Source: Bacteroidaceae bacterium (GTDB taxonomy: Bacteria; Bacteroidota; Bacteroidia; Bacteroidales; Bacteroidaceae). From it: a DNA stretch of 64,000 bases. Below the pieces are notes generated by a model. That model searched no databases and had not been told where the DNA came from. It saw nothing but the letters and a program-made list of their open reading frames with translations. Below are positions 9,349 to 18,273 of this stretch, piece after piece (the stretch's first letter is position 1; every line of letters begins with the position of its first letter). A program made the translations under genes and the position numbers. The stretch lies in assembly GCA_017507105.1 (NCBI GenBank), contig JAFWBM010000039.1, forward strand, positions 62,001 to 126,000, written 5' to 3'.

Positions 9349-10086
9349 TTACATTTGACGATTCATGTTACAGGTCATCGCTTCTAGCATGCGTGTGTAC
9401 ATCGCGTTGAGTTCTTTTATCTGTGCTGCCATCTTCTTGGTCTCTTCATTGACCTGATCGATGTTGCCTACCTGGTTACCGGCACTGCGCAATTGTACTT
9501 CGTATAGTGCATTTATTCCGGTAATGTTACGTGCCAGATTGTCCATCTCTTCCATATTGCGTCCTAAGGATTCTGTCTGCTCCGATATACGTTTTATAGC
9601 CTCATTGAGTGTGCGTATCTTCTCTACGTAATCCTTGGTTGCATCATCCATTTCAGAAATAAGCTCGGGGCTTACGGTTTGTGAGCCTCCCGAAACTGCT
9701 CCACCACCGATGATAACAGTCCCGCCACCATGAATTCCGTTATTTTGTACTGTTGTATCATTTGTGATACCCTGGTTTGCTCCAATGACAATGTTGCCAC
9801 CAACAGCTTCTCCTAACACGGCTCTGCGTTCGGCACGTTCCTCTTTGCGATCCTCTTCGGCAAGTTCATATGGCCGTTCGAATGCCGAGAAGAAGAATAC
9901 TATTACTTCGGCACCCATACCAATGAATAGCATAAGGTTGGCACCGGCGATATGTGTAAGTTTGAAGAGTGTACCGAGAATTACGACTGCTGCACCCCAA
10001 CTATATATGTAGTTGGTATATGTTCTCCCTTTAGGTGAATCCATAAAGGTCTGTATACGGCTTATTATACCTCTTTTCTTGCTCAT
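9349..10086 (-). CDS. gldL: T9SS/gliding motor protein GldL
   Basis: GldL is the inner-membrane stator-like partner of GldM, driven by proton-motive force. The 245-residue protein has two membrane helices (about residues 28-45 and 50-68). Glu60 lies in the second (FIGMGAEVIVFFFSAFERPYE), matching the conserved membrane glutamate of the family. A charged stretch (76-90), a glycine-rich segment (96-135) and a cytoplasmic coiled coil (140-240) follow. The glycine-rich segment with GGGTVIIGGGAVSGG looks like a flexible insertion. Confidence 0.95.
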   Translation of the reverse strand: MSKKRGIISRIQTFMDSPKGRTYTNYIYSWGAAVVILGTLFKLTHIAGANLMLFIGMGAEVIVFFFSAFERPYELAEEDRKEERAERRAVLGEAVGGNIVIGANQGITNDTTVQNNGIHGGGTVIIGGGAVSGGSQTVSPELISEMDDATKDYVEKIRTLNEAIKRISEQTESLGRNMEEMDNLARNITGINALYEVQLRSAGNQVGNIDQVNEETKKMAAQIKELNAMYTRMLEAMTCNMNRQM

Positions 10087-10116
10087 GATGGGTTGTGTGT
10101 TGTGGTTGTTGATGGT

Positions 10117-11544
10117 TTATTTCTTTCTTGATATTCCGCTGTAGCTGCGCACGCATCTGAATCCTATGAACGAACGCGACTCATTTTGGTATTCATATGA
10201 GCGTGTGGCTCCTTGTATATATCGTACCGGGTCTTTCCATGAACCGCCTCGTATAGCCTTCTTTTTCATACTATAGGGATCCTCCTTTGCGGCACGGTAC
10301 TGTAGGTCTGGGTTTATATCGCTCATTTGCAGTATTCCGGCCTCGGTGTATACTGTCGAGGTCCATTCGGCTACATTTCCTGCCATATCGTATAGCCCAT
10401 TGCTGTTGGCCGAATATATTCCGCACTTCGAGGTTATAAGATTGCCGTCTTTAGTGTAGTTGCCTTCACCGGGCTTATAGTTTGCATAATAGCATCCCTT
10501 GTCGCTCTTGGTATCGCCACTCTCCCAGGGGAATTTACCACCCTCTTTGCCTCTGGCAGCATATTCCCATTCTGCTTCAGAGGGAAGACGGTAGCGCTGT
10601 ATATATTTTGCCTGACCGCGCATACCGCGAAGAAGATAATCGGTACGCCACGCACAATATGCATTGGCTTGCTCCCATGTTACTCCAACAACCGGATATT
10701 CGCTATAGTTGGGGTGACTGAAGTACAGGTTAAGATATACCTCGTTGTTTGCATTGGGGAAATCGTTTACCCAGCATGTGGTATCGGGGTATACATTGAT
10801 GATATATGTATTAAGAAAATCGTATATGCTTGAAAGAGGGCGTGTTATGGTCTCGTTTATTATACGTCCTTCGTCATCTATATATGCAGTATCTTTGGAT
10901 ATTGTAACAACAGCATCGTAGTCGGTTGGGATGTCGGTGTTACGGTTGCGCTCCTCGGGATTAAGACGATGTTTACGCAGCGCTGCTTGTGTGTAGTCGT
11001 ATATCTCGTAACGATAGTTCATCTGTGCCGCATCCAACATCTTTACTCCGGTTATGGGGTTTGTTATATATACACTCTCAATAGCACGCTGTTCGTCTTC
11101 AGTTGGTTTTTTCCAAGGGATAGGCTTGTTCCAATTGAGATAAGGAGTGATGGGCTCTCCATATTCATCTTCTGTTATCTTGAACGTCTCGTCACCTCCA
11201 TAAGCTGGGTCGGCTAGACGTTCGCGGATAATAGAGTCTCGTACCCAGTATACAAACTGGCGATATTTTGCATTTGAAACTTCTGTTTCGTCCATCCAGA
11301 AAGCATCAACAGAGATGTCCTTTACCGGGGTCGATATACCCCAAAGAGAGTCGGCCTCTTCTTCTCCTATTTTAATGGAACCGCGTTCAACAAGTACCAT
11401 TCCATATGGTGTGGGTTCGTTTATGGCGGCACCGCTTATTCCGGTGACCTCTCCTCCTGTGGCAGCGTTCTTTCCTGTTCCTAAGCACGATTGCAATATT
11501 AGCGCTGCAAAGAATAATGGCAGATAGATTATCTTTTTCATCAT
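10117..11544 (-). CDS. gldK: T9SS ring lipoprotein GldK/PorK
   Basis: GldK is the outer-membrane lipoprotein that forms the periplasmic ring with GldN. The 475-residue protein has a lipoprotein signal with Cys20 (ALILQSC), then a formylglycine-generating-enzyme/sulfatase-modifying fold. Its landmarks are WMDETEVSNAKYRQF, YPVVGVTWEQANAYCAW, RLPSEAEWEYAARG, NGLYDMAGNVAEW and GFRCVRSY. In GldK this fold is structural. The start codon overlaps the porP stop (ATGA), implying translational coupling; gldL follows after 30 bases. Confidence 0.95.
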   Translation of the reverse strand: MMKKIIYLPLFFAALILQSCLGTGKNAATGGEVTGISGAAINEPTPYGMVLVERGSIKIGEEEADSLWGISTPVKDISVDAFWMDETEVSNAKYRQFVYWVRDSIIRERLADPAYGGDETFKITEDEYGEPITPYLNWNKPIPWKKPTEDEQRAIESVYITNPITGVKMLDAAQMNYRYEIYDYTQAALRKHRLNPEERNRNTDIPTDYDAVVTISKDTAYIDDEGRIINETITRPLSSIYDFLNTYIINVYPDTTCWVNDFPNANNEVYLNLYFSHPNYSEYPVVGVTWEQANAYCAWRTDYLLRGMRGQAKYIQRYRLPSEAEWEYAARGKEGGKFPWESGDTKSDKGCYYANYKPGEGNYTKDGNLITSKCGIYSANSNGLYDMAGNVAEWTSTVYTEAGILQMSDINPDLQYRAAKEDPYSMKKKAIRGGSWKDPVRYIQGATRSYEYQNESRSFIGFRCVRSYSGISRKK

Positions 11545-12485
11545 TTCAATATTCTTATACTATTATGTTTGTTTTTTCCTTTTTTAAATAAATCCAATTC
11601 TATGTCGTATCCTAGATATATGTCGTGATTTCCATTTTCGGCGCCTATCCCCGATGTGAAAATTTCATATCCGTAGCTAATGGTTATGTTTAAGAGTTCA
11701 AGTCCTGCAAATAGTGCTACAGATGTGTTTGGACTGTATGTTATGCCGCCAAAGAAACGTTTGTTATCGTATTGGTAGTTCCCTTTTGCTGTTATGTCGG
11801 CACGCCATGCAACAAGGTCTGTCATTATCTGCATATAGGGCTGTATTGTTATTAACGTATTTTTTAGTGGTATATTGCCTCCTGCCATAAAATTAAAATA
11901 AGGGTCTACCTGAAATTGGTTGGTTTCGCCTAACTCTATCAATGGTGCATTTATGTGTAATGCTGATAATCCGGCATAGAAATATTTGTGCTTGTATAGG
12001 ATTCCTGCACCGAAATCAATCTTGTTCCCATCAACTGCTGAGGAGGGGAAGGCCGGGTCGTCATTGTTCTCTCCCAGATTCAACTCGCCCGGGTCTATCT
12101 TTGCATTAAGAATTCCAAACTGGACTCCTATAGCCATCCGTCCGCCAAATAGTTTCATTGCGTATGAGTAGTTCAGGAATAGGTGTTGGTTGGTGAACAT
12201 TCCAATCTCATCGTTAAGTACTCCTATACCGGCCGAATGGTCGCCCTTAAACATAGACAAAGGCATGTCTGCATTAATGAGCATACTCTTTGGGTTGCCT
12301 TCGAATCCGGTAAGCTGGTTGCTATATGCAGCAAAAGCATGCATCTTGCCTGTTACACCGGCCCCTGCAGGATTGTAGAAATTCTGCATTTTCCAGTAGT
12401 GGGTAAAATGCACGTCATATTGTGCGCACACTTCAGAAAGCGTGAACAGCAATAGAACGACCGTTGCAAAAAAGTACTTTTTCAT
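11541..12485 (-). CDS. porP: Type IX secretion system membrane protein, PorP/SprF family
   Basis: PorP/SprF proteins are outer-membrane barrels that associate with T9SS machinery or cargo. The 314-residue protein has a signal peptide ending near VCAQ, and the family opening YDVHFTHYWKMQNFYNPAGAG occurs at the mature N-terminus. It leads the operon, with gldK overlapping by four bases, and its promoter (-7 at 12509-12516) lies just upstream. Placement with gldKLMN favours the core PorP over a cargo-specific SprF paralogue. Confidence 0.92.
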   Translation of the reverse strand: MKKYFFATVVLLLFTLSEVCAQYDVHFTHYWKMQNFYNPAGAGVTGKMHAFAAYSNQLTGFEGNPKSMLINADMPLSMFKGDHSAGIGVLNDEIGMFTNQHLFLNYSYAMKLFGGRMAIGVQFGILNAKIDPGELNLGENNDDPAFPSSAVDGNKIDFGAGILYKHKYFYAGLSALHINAPLIELGETNQFQVDPYFNFMAGGNIPLKNTLITIQPYMQIMTDLVAWRADITAKGNYQYDNKRFFGGITYSPNTSVALFAGLELLNITISYGYEIFTSGIGAENGNHDIYLGYDIELDLFKKGKNKHNSIRILK

Positions 12486-12508
12486 CCTTCTAGATAACGC
12501 AGATAAAT

Positions 12509-12516
12509 CAAAGATA
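12509..12516 (-). promoter_or_regulatory. -7 element of the porP-gldKLMN operon
   Basis: The minus strand reads TATCTTTG, an exact TAnnTTTG match, about 25 bases before the porP ATG. It faces the rnr -7 box across 14 bases. Confidence 0.6.
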
Positions 12517-12530
12517 TTATTCTCTTATTG

Positions 12531-12538
12531 TAACTTTG
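12531..12538 (+). promoter_or_regulatory. -7 element of rnr
   Basis: TAACTTTG matches TAnnTTTG exactly. The predicted leader is about 155 bases and contains a hairpin (12542-12572, stem of 9 plus 3 pairs with a two-base bulge) and a short ORF. The -33 zone falls on the porP -7 box, so the two promoters probably compete. Confidence 0.5.
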
Positions 12539-12587
12539 TTGCGAAAAAACGCACGAAGGTCGTGTTTTTTCGTTAAAAAACCTAATT

Positions 12588-12653
12588 ATGTGCTATTTTA
12601 CTTTCAGAATTCCTCTACTTGTGTTGCTATGTGCCATTTTATTATTATTTTAG
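12588..12653 (+). CDS. Possible 21-residue hydrophobic peptide in the rnr leader
   Basis: An ATG-to-TAG ORF encodes a 21-residue peptide, MCYFTFRIPLLVLLCAILLLF, that is almost entirely hydrophobic after a short start and could form one membrane helix. It lies in the predicted rnr leader 47 bases before the rnr ATG. No ribosome-binding site is evident, and AT-rich DNA makes Leu/Ile/Phe-rich ORFs by chance, so this is only a candidate. Confidence 0.2.
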   Translation: MCYFTFRIPLLVLLCAILLLF

Positions 12654-12699
12654 CAACAGACAACATTTGTTGAAATTAATTACTTAAAATAGTAGGATT

Positions 12700-14847
12700 A
12701 TGGCAAAGAAGGGGTGTAAGGCTGGAAGACGAATAAATAAACGTCAGCTTGTTGAGATGCTTGTCGAGATGTTCAATCGCCACGAAAAGGATGAACTGGG
12801 TACAAAAGATATTTTTAAGGAGTTAGGCCTCACAACAACATCGGCACGCACATTGTGCGTTGCAATCCTTGATGATATGGTTTTCGATGGATATCTGCTG
12901 GAGACATCCTTCCGTCGGTATATGTTGGCAAACAGAGGGTCGGTTCTTTGTGGAGTATTCAAACGCAATAGTGAAGGCTACAACATGTTCTACCCAGAAG
13001 ATGGAGGTGAACCTGTCATTATCACAGAACGTCACTCTATGCATGCTCTTACAGACGATTATGTGCGTGTAACGCTTTTTGCAAAACGTCGCGGACGCGG
13101 CCCCGAAGGCGAAGTTGTAGAGATATTGCGACGTAAGCACGATACATTTGTCGGTGTTCTGAAGGTTGAGAAGCATTATGCCTTGCTACTCACTGACAGC
13201 CGTATCCTACCGAATGATATATTTATACCACGTGAACATCTGAAGGGAGGCAAGAGTGGTGACAAAGCAGTAGTAAGATTACTCGATTGGCCTTTAGAGA
13301 GTCGTAATCCGATTGGAAAGGTTGTGGATATATTGGGCAGGAATGGAGAGAACGATGCCGAAATGAATGCAATACTTGCCGAGTTTGGTCTGCCTTATGT
13401 ATACCCGGTGGCAGTAGAAGAGGCAGCAAACAGACTGCCGGCAAATATTGATGCTGCCGAGATTGCCAGGCGTGAGGATTTCCGTCCCGTCACAACATTT
13501 ACAATAGATCCAGTAGATGCCAAGGATTTTGATGATGCTCTATCTATACGTACAATCTCGGACGGTTTATGGGAGATAGGCGTGCATATTGCAGATGTTT
13601 CTCATTATGTAACCGAAGGAGGTGTTATAGATAAGGAGGCTTATAAACGTGCAACATCAATATATCTTGTCGATCGTACAATTCCAATGTTACCCGAGAG
13701 GTTGTGTAACTTCCTCTGTTCTCTGCGCCCCGATGAAGAGAAACTAACCTATTCGGTTGTTTTTACAATGAATAGTAATGCCGAAGTAAAGAAGTTTAGA
13801 ATTGCACGTGGAGTTATAAGAAGCAACAGGCGTTTCAGTTATGAAGAGGTACAAGAGATAATTAAAAGCGGAAAAGGAGAATATGCCGCCGAGATTGATG
13901 TGCTGAACAAGCTTGCACGCATAATGCGCGAGAAACGTTTTAAAGCCGGTGCGATAGATTTCCAACAAGCAGAGGTTCATTTCCGTCTTGATGATAAGGG
14001 AAAGCCTGTTTCGGTCTATTTTAGTGAGAGTGATGAATCGCATCAACTTATAGAGGAGTTTATGTTGCTGGCCAACCGTACTGTTGCCGAGACAATAGGT
14101 AAGCCTAATGCCAAGAGTCACCCCAAGACATTTGTATATCGTGTTCACGACACCCCCGACCCTGAAAAACTAACAGTGCTGGCACGTTTCGTGGCTAAGT
14201 TGGGATATAAAATGAAAAGTTCTTCGGGACGTACAACCTCTCCTGCAGCACTCAACAATCTACTTAACGATATAAAGGGTAGCAAGGAGCAGAATGTGAT
14301 TGAACAGATATCGTTGCGTACAATGCAGAAGGCCAGGTATTCTATCGATAATATAGGTCATTATGGACTTGCCTTTAAATATTATACACATTTTACTTCT
14401 CCCATACGACGCTATCCCGATCTAATGGTACATCGTTTGCTCGACAGGTACTTGAATCTGAAAGCACGTTCGGTGAGTCAATCGAAATATGAAGAGTTGT
14501 GTGAGCATTGCTCGGCTCAGGAACAGGTTGCAGCAAATGCCGAGCGTGCCAGCATAAAATATAAGCAGGTAGAGTTTATGAGTGAACATATAGGTGAGGA
14601 GTATGATGCTGTTATAAGTGGCGTGAAAGAGTGGGGTATATATGCCGAGATAAACGAGAATAAATGCGAAGGTATGATTCCTATACGTGCCCTTCAGGAC
14701 GACTATTATGAGTTTGACGATGCAAACTATTGTCTTGTTGGGCGAAGAAAGCACCGCAAGTATATGATTGGTGATTCTGTGCGCATAAGGATTGTAAGGG
14801 CCAATCTTGACCGCAAACAATTGGATTATGAACTTGTAGAGGAGTAA
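12700..14847 (+). CDS. rnr: Ribonuclease R
   Basis: This is a processive 3'-5' exoribonuclease that degrades structured RNA in mRNA and rRNA quality control. The 715-residue protein has an N-terminal winged-helix-like region, cold-shock/OB domains, the RNB catalytic domain starting near residue 250 (TFTIDPVDAKDFDDALSI, whose Asp cluster binds Mg2+), the late RNB motif HYTHFTSPIRRYPDLMVHR, and a C-terminal S1 domain (GVKEWGIYAEI). The basic N-terminus (KKGCKAGRRINKRQ) is consistent with RNase R. Its promoter is back to back with that of the T9SS operon. Confidence 0.95.
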   Translation: MAKKGCKAGRRINKRQLVEMLVEMFNRHEKDELGTKDIFKELGLTTTSARTLCVAILDDMVFDGYLLETSFRRYMLANRGSVLCGVFKRNSEGYNMFYPEDGGEPVIITERHSMHALTDDYVRVTLFAKRRGRGPEGEVVEILRRKHDTFVGVLKVEKHYALLLTDSRILPNDIFIPREHLKGGKSGDKAVVRLLDWPLESRNPIGKVVDILGRNGENDAEMNAILAEFGLPYVYPVAVEEAANRLPANIDAAEIARREDFRPVTTFTIDPVDAKDFDDALSIRTISDGLWEIGVHIADVSHYVTEGGVIDKEAYKRATSIYLVDRTIPMLPERLCNFLCSLRPDEEKLTYSVVFTMNSNAEVKKFRIARGVIRSNRRFSYEEVQEIIKSGKGEYAAEIDVLNKLARIMREKRFKAGAIDFQQAEVHFRLDDKGKPVSVYFSESDESHQLIEEFMLLANRTVAETIGKPNAKSHPKTFVYRVHDTPDPEKLTVLARFVAKLGYKMKSSSGRTTSPAALNNLLNDIKGSKEQNVIEQISLRTMQKARYSIDNIGHYGLAFKYYTHFTSPIRRYPDLMVHRLLDRYLNLKARSVSQSKYEELCEHCSAQEQVAANAERASIKYKQVEFMSEHIGEEYDAVISGVKEWGIYAEINENKCEGMIPIRALQDDYYEFDDANYCLVGRRKHRKYMIGDSVRIRIVRANLDRKQLDYELVEE

Positions 14848-14937
14848 AACCAATTTTCTCGTGTAGTTCAATCCTATATTTTTAGTTTCTTTTCAGATTC
14901 ATATGTAATATTTGCTGCTATAAATTATAGTGATGAG

Positions 14938-15621
14938 ATGAAATTGTTAATTATAGAGGACGACTCCTCATTAAGCGAGATAATGTCACGTGCATTGCAA
15001 AGTGAGGGGTATATTGTAGAGACTGCATCGAACTATTACGATGCAGAGGATAAGATTGCCGGGTATAATTACGATTGTATAATGCTTGATATAATGCTTC
15101 CCGACGGCAATGGCTTGCAGTTGTTGCGACACCTTAAGTCTTTAGGGAAAAGTGATAGGGTTATAATAATATCGGCCCGTGATTCAATAGAGGATAAGGT
15201 TGAGGGACTAGAACTGGGTGCAGATGATTATCTGGCAAAGCCTTTCTATATGGCAGAGTTGTCGGCCCGGATAAGGAGTGTACTCAGACGTGGCTCTGCT
15301 GCAGTGAACAACATAATGAAAGCAGGCAACATTGTTGTAGATGTAAGTAGCAGAACAGTTACAGTTGATGGTAATGATATAATCTTATTAAAGAAAGAGT
15401 TTGATATTCTACTCTATTTCCTCCAGCGTCCAAACCACATCGTAGATAAGGCTCTTCTCGCCGAGACGGTATGGGGCGACCATGTCGATATGGCAGATGA
15501 CTTCAGTTTTGTATATGCACAGATAAAGAACCTGAGAAAGAAATTGGCCGAGGCCGGTGCCTCTGTAAACATAAAAGCCGTATATGGCTTTGGATATAAA
15601 TTTACCGAAGTAGATAATTGA
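14938..15621 (+). CDS. Two-component response regulator, OmpR/PhoB family
   Basis: This 227-residue regulator has a receiver domain with acidic residues Glu7/Asp8/Asp9, phospho-acceptor Asp51 (MLDIMLPDGNG), the conserved Ser in IISAR and Lys in LAKPF. A winged-helix DNA-binding domain follows (about 128-225, ending YGFGYKF). The kinase gene follows 3 bases downstream, so the two act as a pair. The target genes are unknown. No exact -7 element was found in the 90-base gap after rnr. Confidence 0.93.
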   Translation: MKLLIIEDDSSLSEIMSRALQSEGYIVETASNYYDAEDKIAGYNYDCIMLDIMLPDGNGLQLLRHLKSLGKSDRVIIISARDSIEDKVEGLELGADDYLAKPFYMAELSARIRSVLRRGSAAVNNIMKAGNIVVDVSSRTVTVDGNDIILLKKEFDILLYFLQRPNHIVDKALLAETVWGDHVDMADDFSFVYAQIKNLRKKLAEAGASVNIKAVYGFGYKFTEVDN

Positions 15622-15624
15622 TAT

Positions 15625-16884
15625 ATGAAACTTATTTATAGGGTAACACTGCGCCTTGCTATAATCTTGATACCAATAATAGCTTCGTGGGGTGTGATTT
15701 TTTACTATACAATGGTGGCCGAGATTAACGATGAGTCGGATGACAGTCTTGTGGAGTATGCCGAGAAGATTGTAAGATGCCATCTCTCGGGCAGGCCTAT
15801 GCCGGCACTCAATAATGGCTCTAACAACAGCTATACTATTGTACAACTCGACAGTGCAACCGTAGTAGAACCCTATATGACCTTTCACGATGAGATGGTA
15901 TATATACCCGAGCAGGAAGATACCGAGCCTGCACGTGTACTTACAACTGTATTTATGGATAGTGAAGAGCGTCAGTACAGACTACAGGTTGCTATGCCCA
16001 CTTTTGAGCGCGATGATCTTATACGTGCCATTTTTTGGTATATTGTAGTACTATACTTCTTGTTGTTAATTACTATTCTTGTGACCACAACAATAATCTT
16101 TTATAACAATATAAAACCCTTGTATCGTCTGTTAGCATGGTTCGATAGCTATATTCCCGGTAAGAAGCAAGAGCCGGCTCCCGATTCTACTGTCGTCGAG
16201 TTTCATAAACTTGCTTTGGCTGCACAGCGCGCTGTAGACCGTGCCGAACTTTATCTTGAGCAGCAGAAACAGTTTATAGGTAACGCTTCGCATGAATTGC
16301 AGACTCCGCTGGCTGTTATAGGTAATAGAATTGAGTGGCTCATTGATAGCACTGCTCTACAAGAGGAGCAATACGTGGAGCTATCCAAGATACGACATAC
16401 TTTGTCGGGGATGGTGAGGCTCAATAGGACATTGTTGTTGCTTACAAAAATAGATAACGGTCTTTTTCCCGAGGTTTCGCAGGTAGACATATCCGGTTTG
16501 TTGAGGAATGAATTAGAGATGCTTGTAGAGGTTTATGATTATAAGAATATAGATTCTAAGGTGGACGCACCCGACTTTTTCTTCATAAACATAAATGAGT
16601 CTTTGGCAAAGATCCTTATCGGCAACCTTGTAAAGAATGCTTATGTACACTCTGCTCCCGGAACATCACTTAACATAGTATTGGATAAGAGACATTTTGC
16701 TGTATCGAATAGTGGTGATGCTCCGCTTGACGAAAAATATATTTTTAATCGTTTTTATCACAAAGGAGCCCAAAATTCTACAGGACTTGGGTTGGCACTT
16801 GTAAAATCTATATGCCGTTACTATAATTTCAAGGTTTATTACAGCTATGGTAATGGTATGCACTCTTTTGTTGTAGAGTGGTAA
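15625..16884 (+). CDS. Sensor histidine kinase
   Basis: This 419-residue membrane kinase has a helix near residues 7-29, a periplasmic sensor of about 105 residues, a second helix near 135-160 and a HAMP-like linker. Phospho-acceptor His223 is in NASHELQTPLAVI. The ATP-binding domain shows the N box (LIGNLVKNAYVHS) and G box (TGLGLALVKSI). It partners the response regulator just upstream. The ligand cannot be inferred. It ends 4 bases from the convergent DUF389 gene with no visible terminator. Confidence 0.93.
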   Translation: MKLIYRVTLRLAIILIPIIASWGVIFYYTMVAEINDESDDSLVEYAEKIVRCHLSGRPMPALNNGSNNSYTIVQLDSATVVEPYMTFHDEMVYIPEQEDTEPARVLTTVFMDSEERQYRLQVAMPTFERDDLIRAIFWYIVVLYFLLLITILVTTTIIFYNNIKPLYRLLAWFDSYIPGKKQEPAPDSTVVEFHKLALAAQRAVDRAELYLEQQKQFIGNASHELQTPLAVIGNRIEWLIDSTALQEEQYVELSKIRHTLSGMVRLNRTLLLLTKIDNGLFPEVSQVDISGLLRNELEMLVEVYDYKNIDSKVDAPDFFFININESLAKILIGNLVKNAYVHSAPGTSLNIVLDKRHFAVSNSGDAPLDEKYIFNRFYHKGAQNSTGLGLALVKSICRYYNFKVYYSYGNGMHSFVVEW

Positions 16885-16888
16885 AATG

Positions 16889-18241
16889 TCAGTACCTCTG
16901 TATAATTTCGATACGCATATCTTTGTCGTTGCATCTTTTGCGTAACCATTGGCGCATAGTCTCTTTCTGCTTTTCCCCTATGGGTAAGCCAATCTCTATC
17001 TGTGCGAATGATGAATGAGTAGCAAACTTTTTATCGATACTCCACAGATACCCCAGTGAGAGTTCATCTATTTGTGGAAATAAAATTTCTGCTTCGTAGT
17101 ATATCAATGTGTCAAGATCGCTGTAACGGTATATTAGTGCTATGCTATCGCTGAGTATAGAGTTTTGTTGTTCAAGTTCAGCTATGCGTTGCTCACTCCT
17201 TTGATATAGCTCTTTAACTATATTGTTGCGCATTGACGACAGCATGATGCTGTCGTGACTCTCTCCATCTTGCAATATAGTGAGTTTGGTCCCCTCTAAT
17301 TTATATTCAGGGAGTTTCTCTTTGACATTCTCTATCTCTGCCGGTGAAATGTAGCTACCGATTAGTACGGTTTCAATGCTACGTTTCTTGTAGTTTATAT
17401 TTCTCTCTATGATAAATGTACCCGGAAAATCGAGTTCACGAATCACAAACTGTTCGGCATTCTGTATGTATATACTTTTCCGAAGGATGTTATATGTGAG
17501 GAATAGCGATGGTAACAGTGTTACTATAGAGATTATTATAAGTGTACGTCGTACCTGTCTCTCTCTCTTCTTGTCGGCAAATACTTTTGGCGAGAACTTG
17601 AAGATTCTCACACTAAGAAATGTCGAGATTGCTATAAATACCGAGTTTATAAAGAAAAGGTATAATGCTCCCAATGAATAGAGCCAATTCCCTGTAGCCA
17701 ATCCATACCCGACTGTACATAGCGGAGGTAGCAGTGCGGTGGATATGGCAACTCCCACAATTACTTGTGCATGGTTGCCCACTGTGCTTAGGGCTAGAAA
17801 TCCGGCAGCACCTCCAATGAAGGCTATTATTACATCGTATAGCGTGGGTGATGTACGTGCAAGAAGTTCTGATTGTCCCTCGTTGAGTGGAGATATCCAA
17901 AAGAATATTGTTGCGGCTATAACAGCGAAAAGAGATGCTATAAAGAGATTCCGCAAAGAACGCTTCATAAGCTCCATGTCATTTATACCGACAGCCAATC
18001 CTGTACCTATAATTGGTCCCATTAATGGCGAAATGAGCATGGCTCCAATTATAAGATGTGTCGAGTCTATGTTGAGGCCAATAGAGGCGATAAGCACCGC
18101 TATTACAAGTATCCATAGGTTAACACCTCGGAATTCTACAGTGCGTCGTACATTCTCGATGACTGTCGATTCCTCCTCTTTGTCGGCAGTAAGGTCTATA
18201 TGTTCTTTCAGTTTATTGTATAGTAGCGAAAGTCTGTTCAT
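16889..18241 (-). CDS. DUF389 (TIGR00341-like) membrane protein
   Basis: This 450-residue protein has the DUF389 membrane core, with IIGAMLISPLMGPIIGTGLA near residue 65 and ALLPPLCTVGYGLATGN near 170, then a C-terminal soluble region of about 180 residues rich in charged residues. The family function is not established. It is last in an apparent ruvB-flippase-DUF389 transcript, 32 bases after the flippase gene. Confidence 0.85.
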   Translation of the reverse strand: MNRLSLLYNKLKEHIDLTADKEEESTVIENVRRTVEFRGVNLWILVIAVLIASIGLNIDSTHLIIGAMLISPLMGPIIGTGLAVGINDMELMKRSLRNLFIASLFAVIAATIFFWISPLNEGQSELLARTSPTLYDVIIAFIGGAAGFLALSTVGNHAQVIVGVAISTALLPPLCTVGYGLATGNWLYSLGALYLFFINSVFIAISTFLSVRIFKFSPKVFADKKRERQVRRTLIIISIVTLLPSLFLTYNILRKSIYIQNAEQFVIRELDFPGTFIIERNINYKKRSIETVLIGSYISPAEIENVKEKLPEYKLEGTKLTILQDGESHDSIMLSSMRNNIVKELYQRSEQRIAELEQQNSILSDSIALIYRYSDLDTLIYYEAEILFPQIDELSLGYLWSIDKKFATHSSFAQIEIGLPIGEKQKETMRQWLRKRCNDKDMRIEIIQRY

Positions 18242-18273
18242 TATAAAAGTATCTCTAATAAAGTCTATAAACT

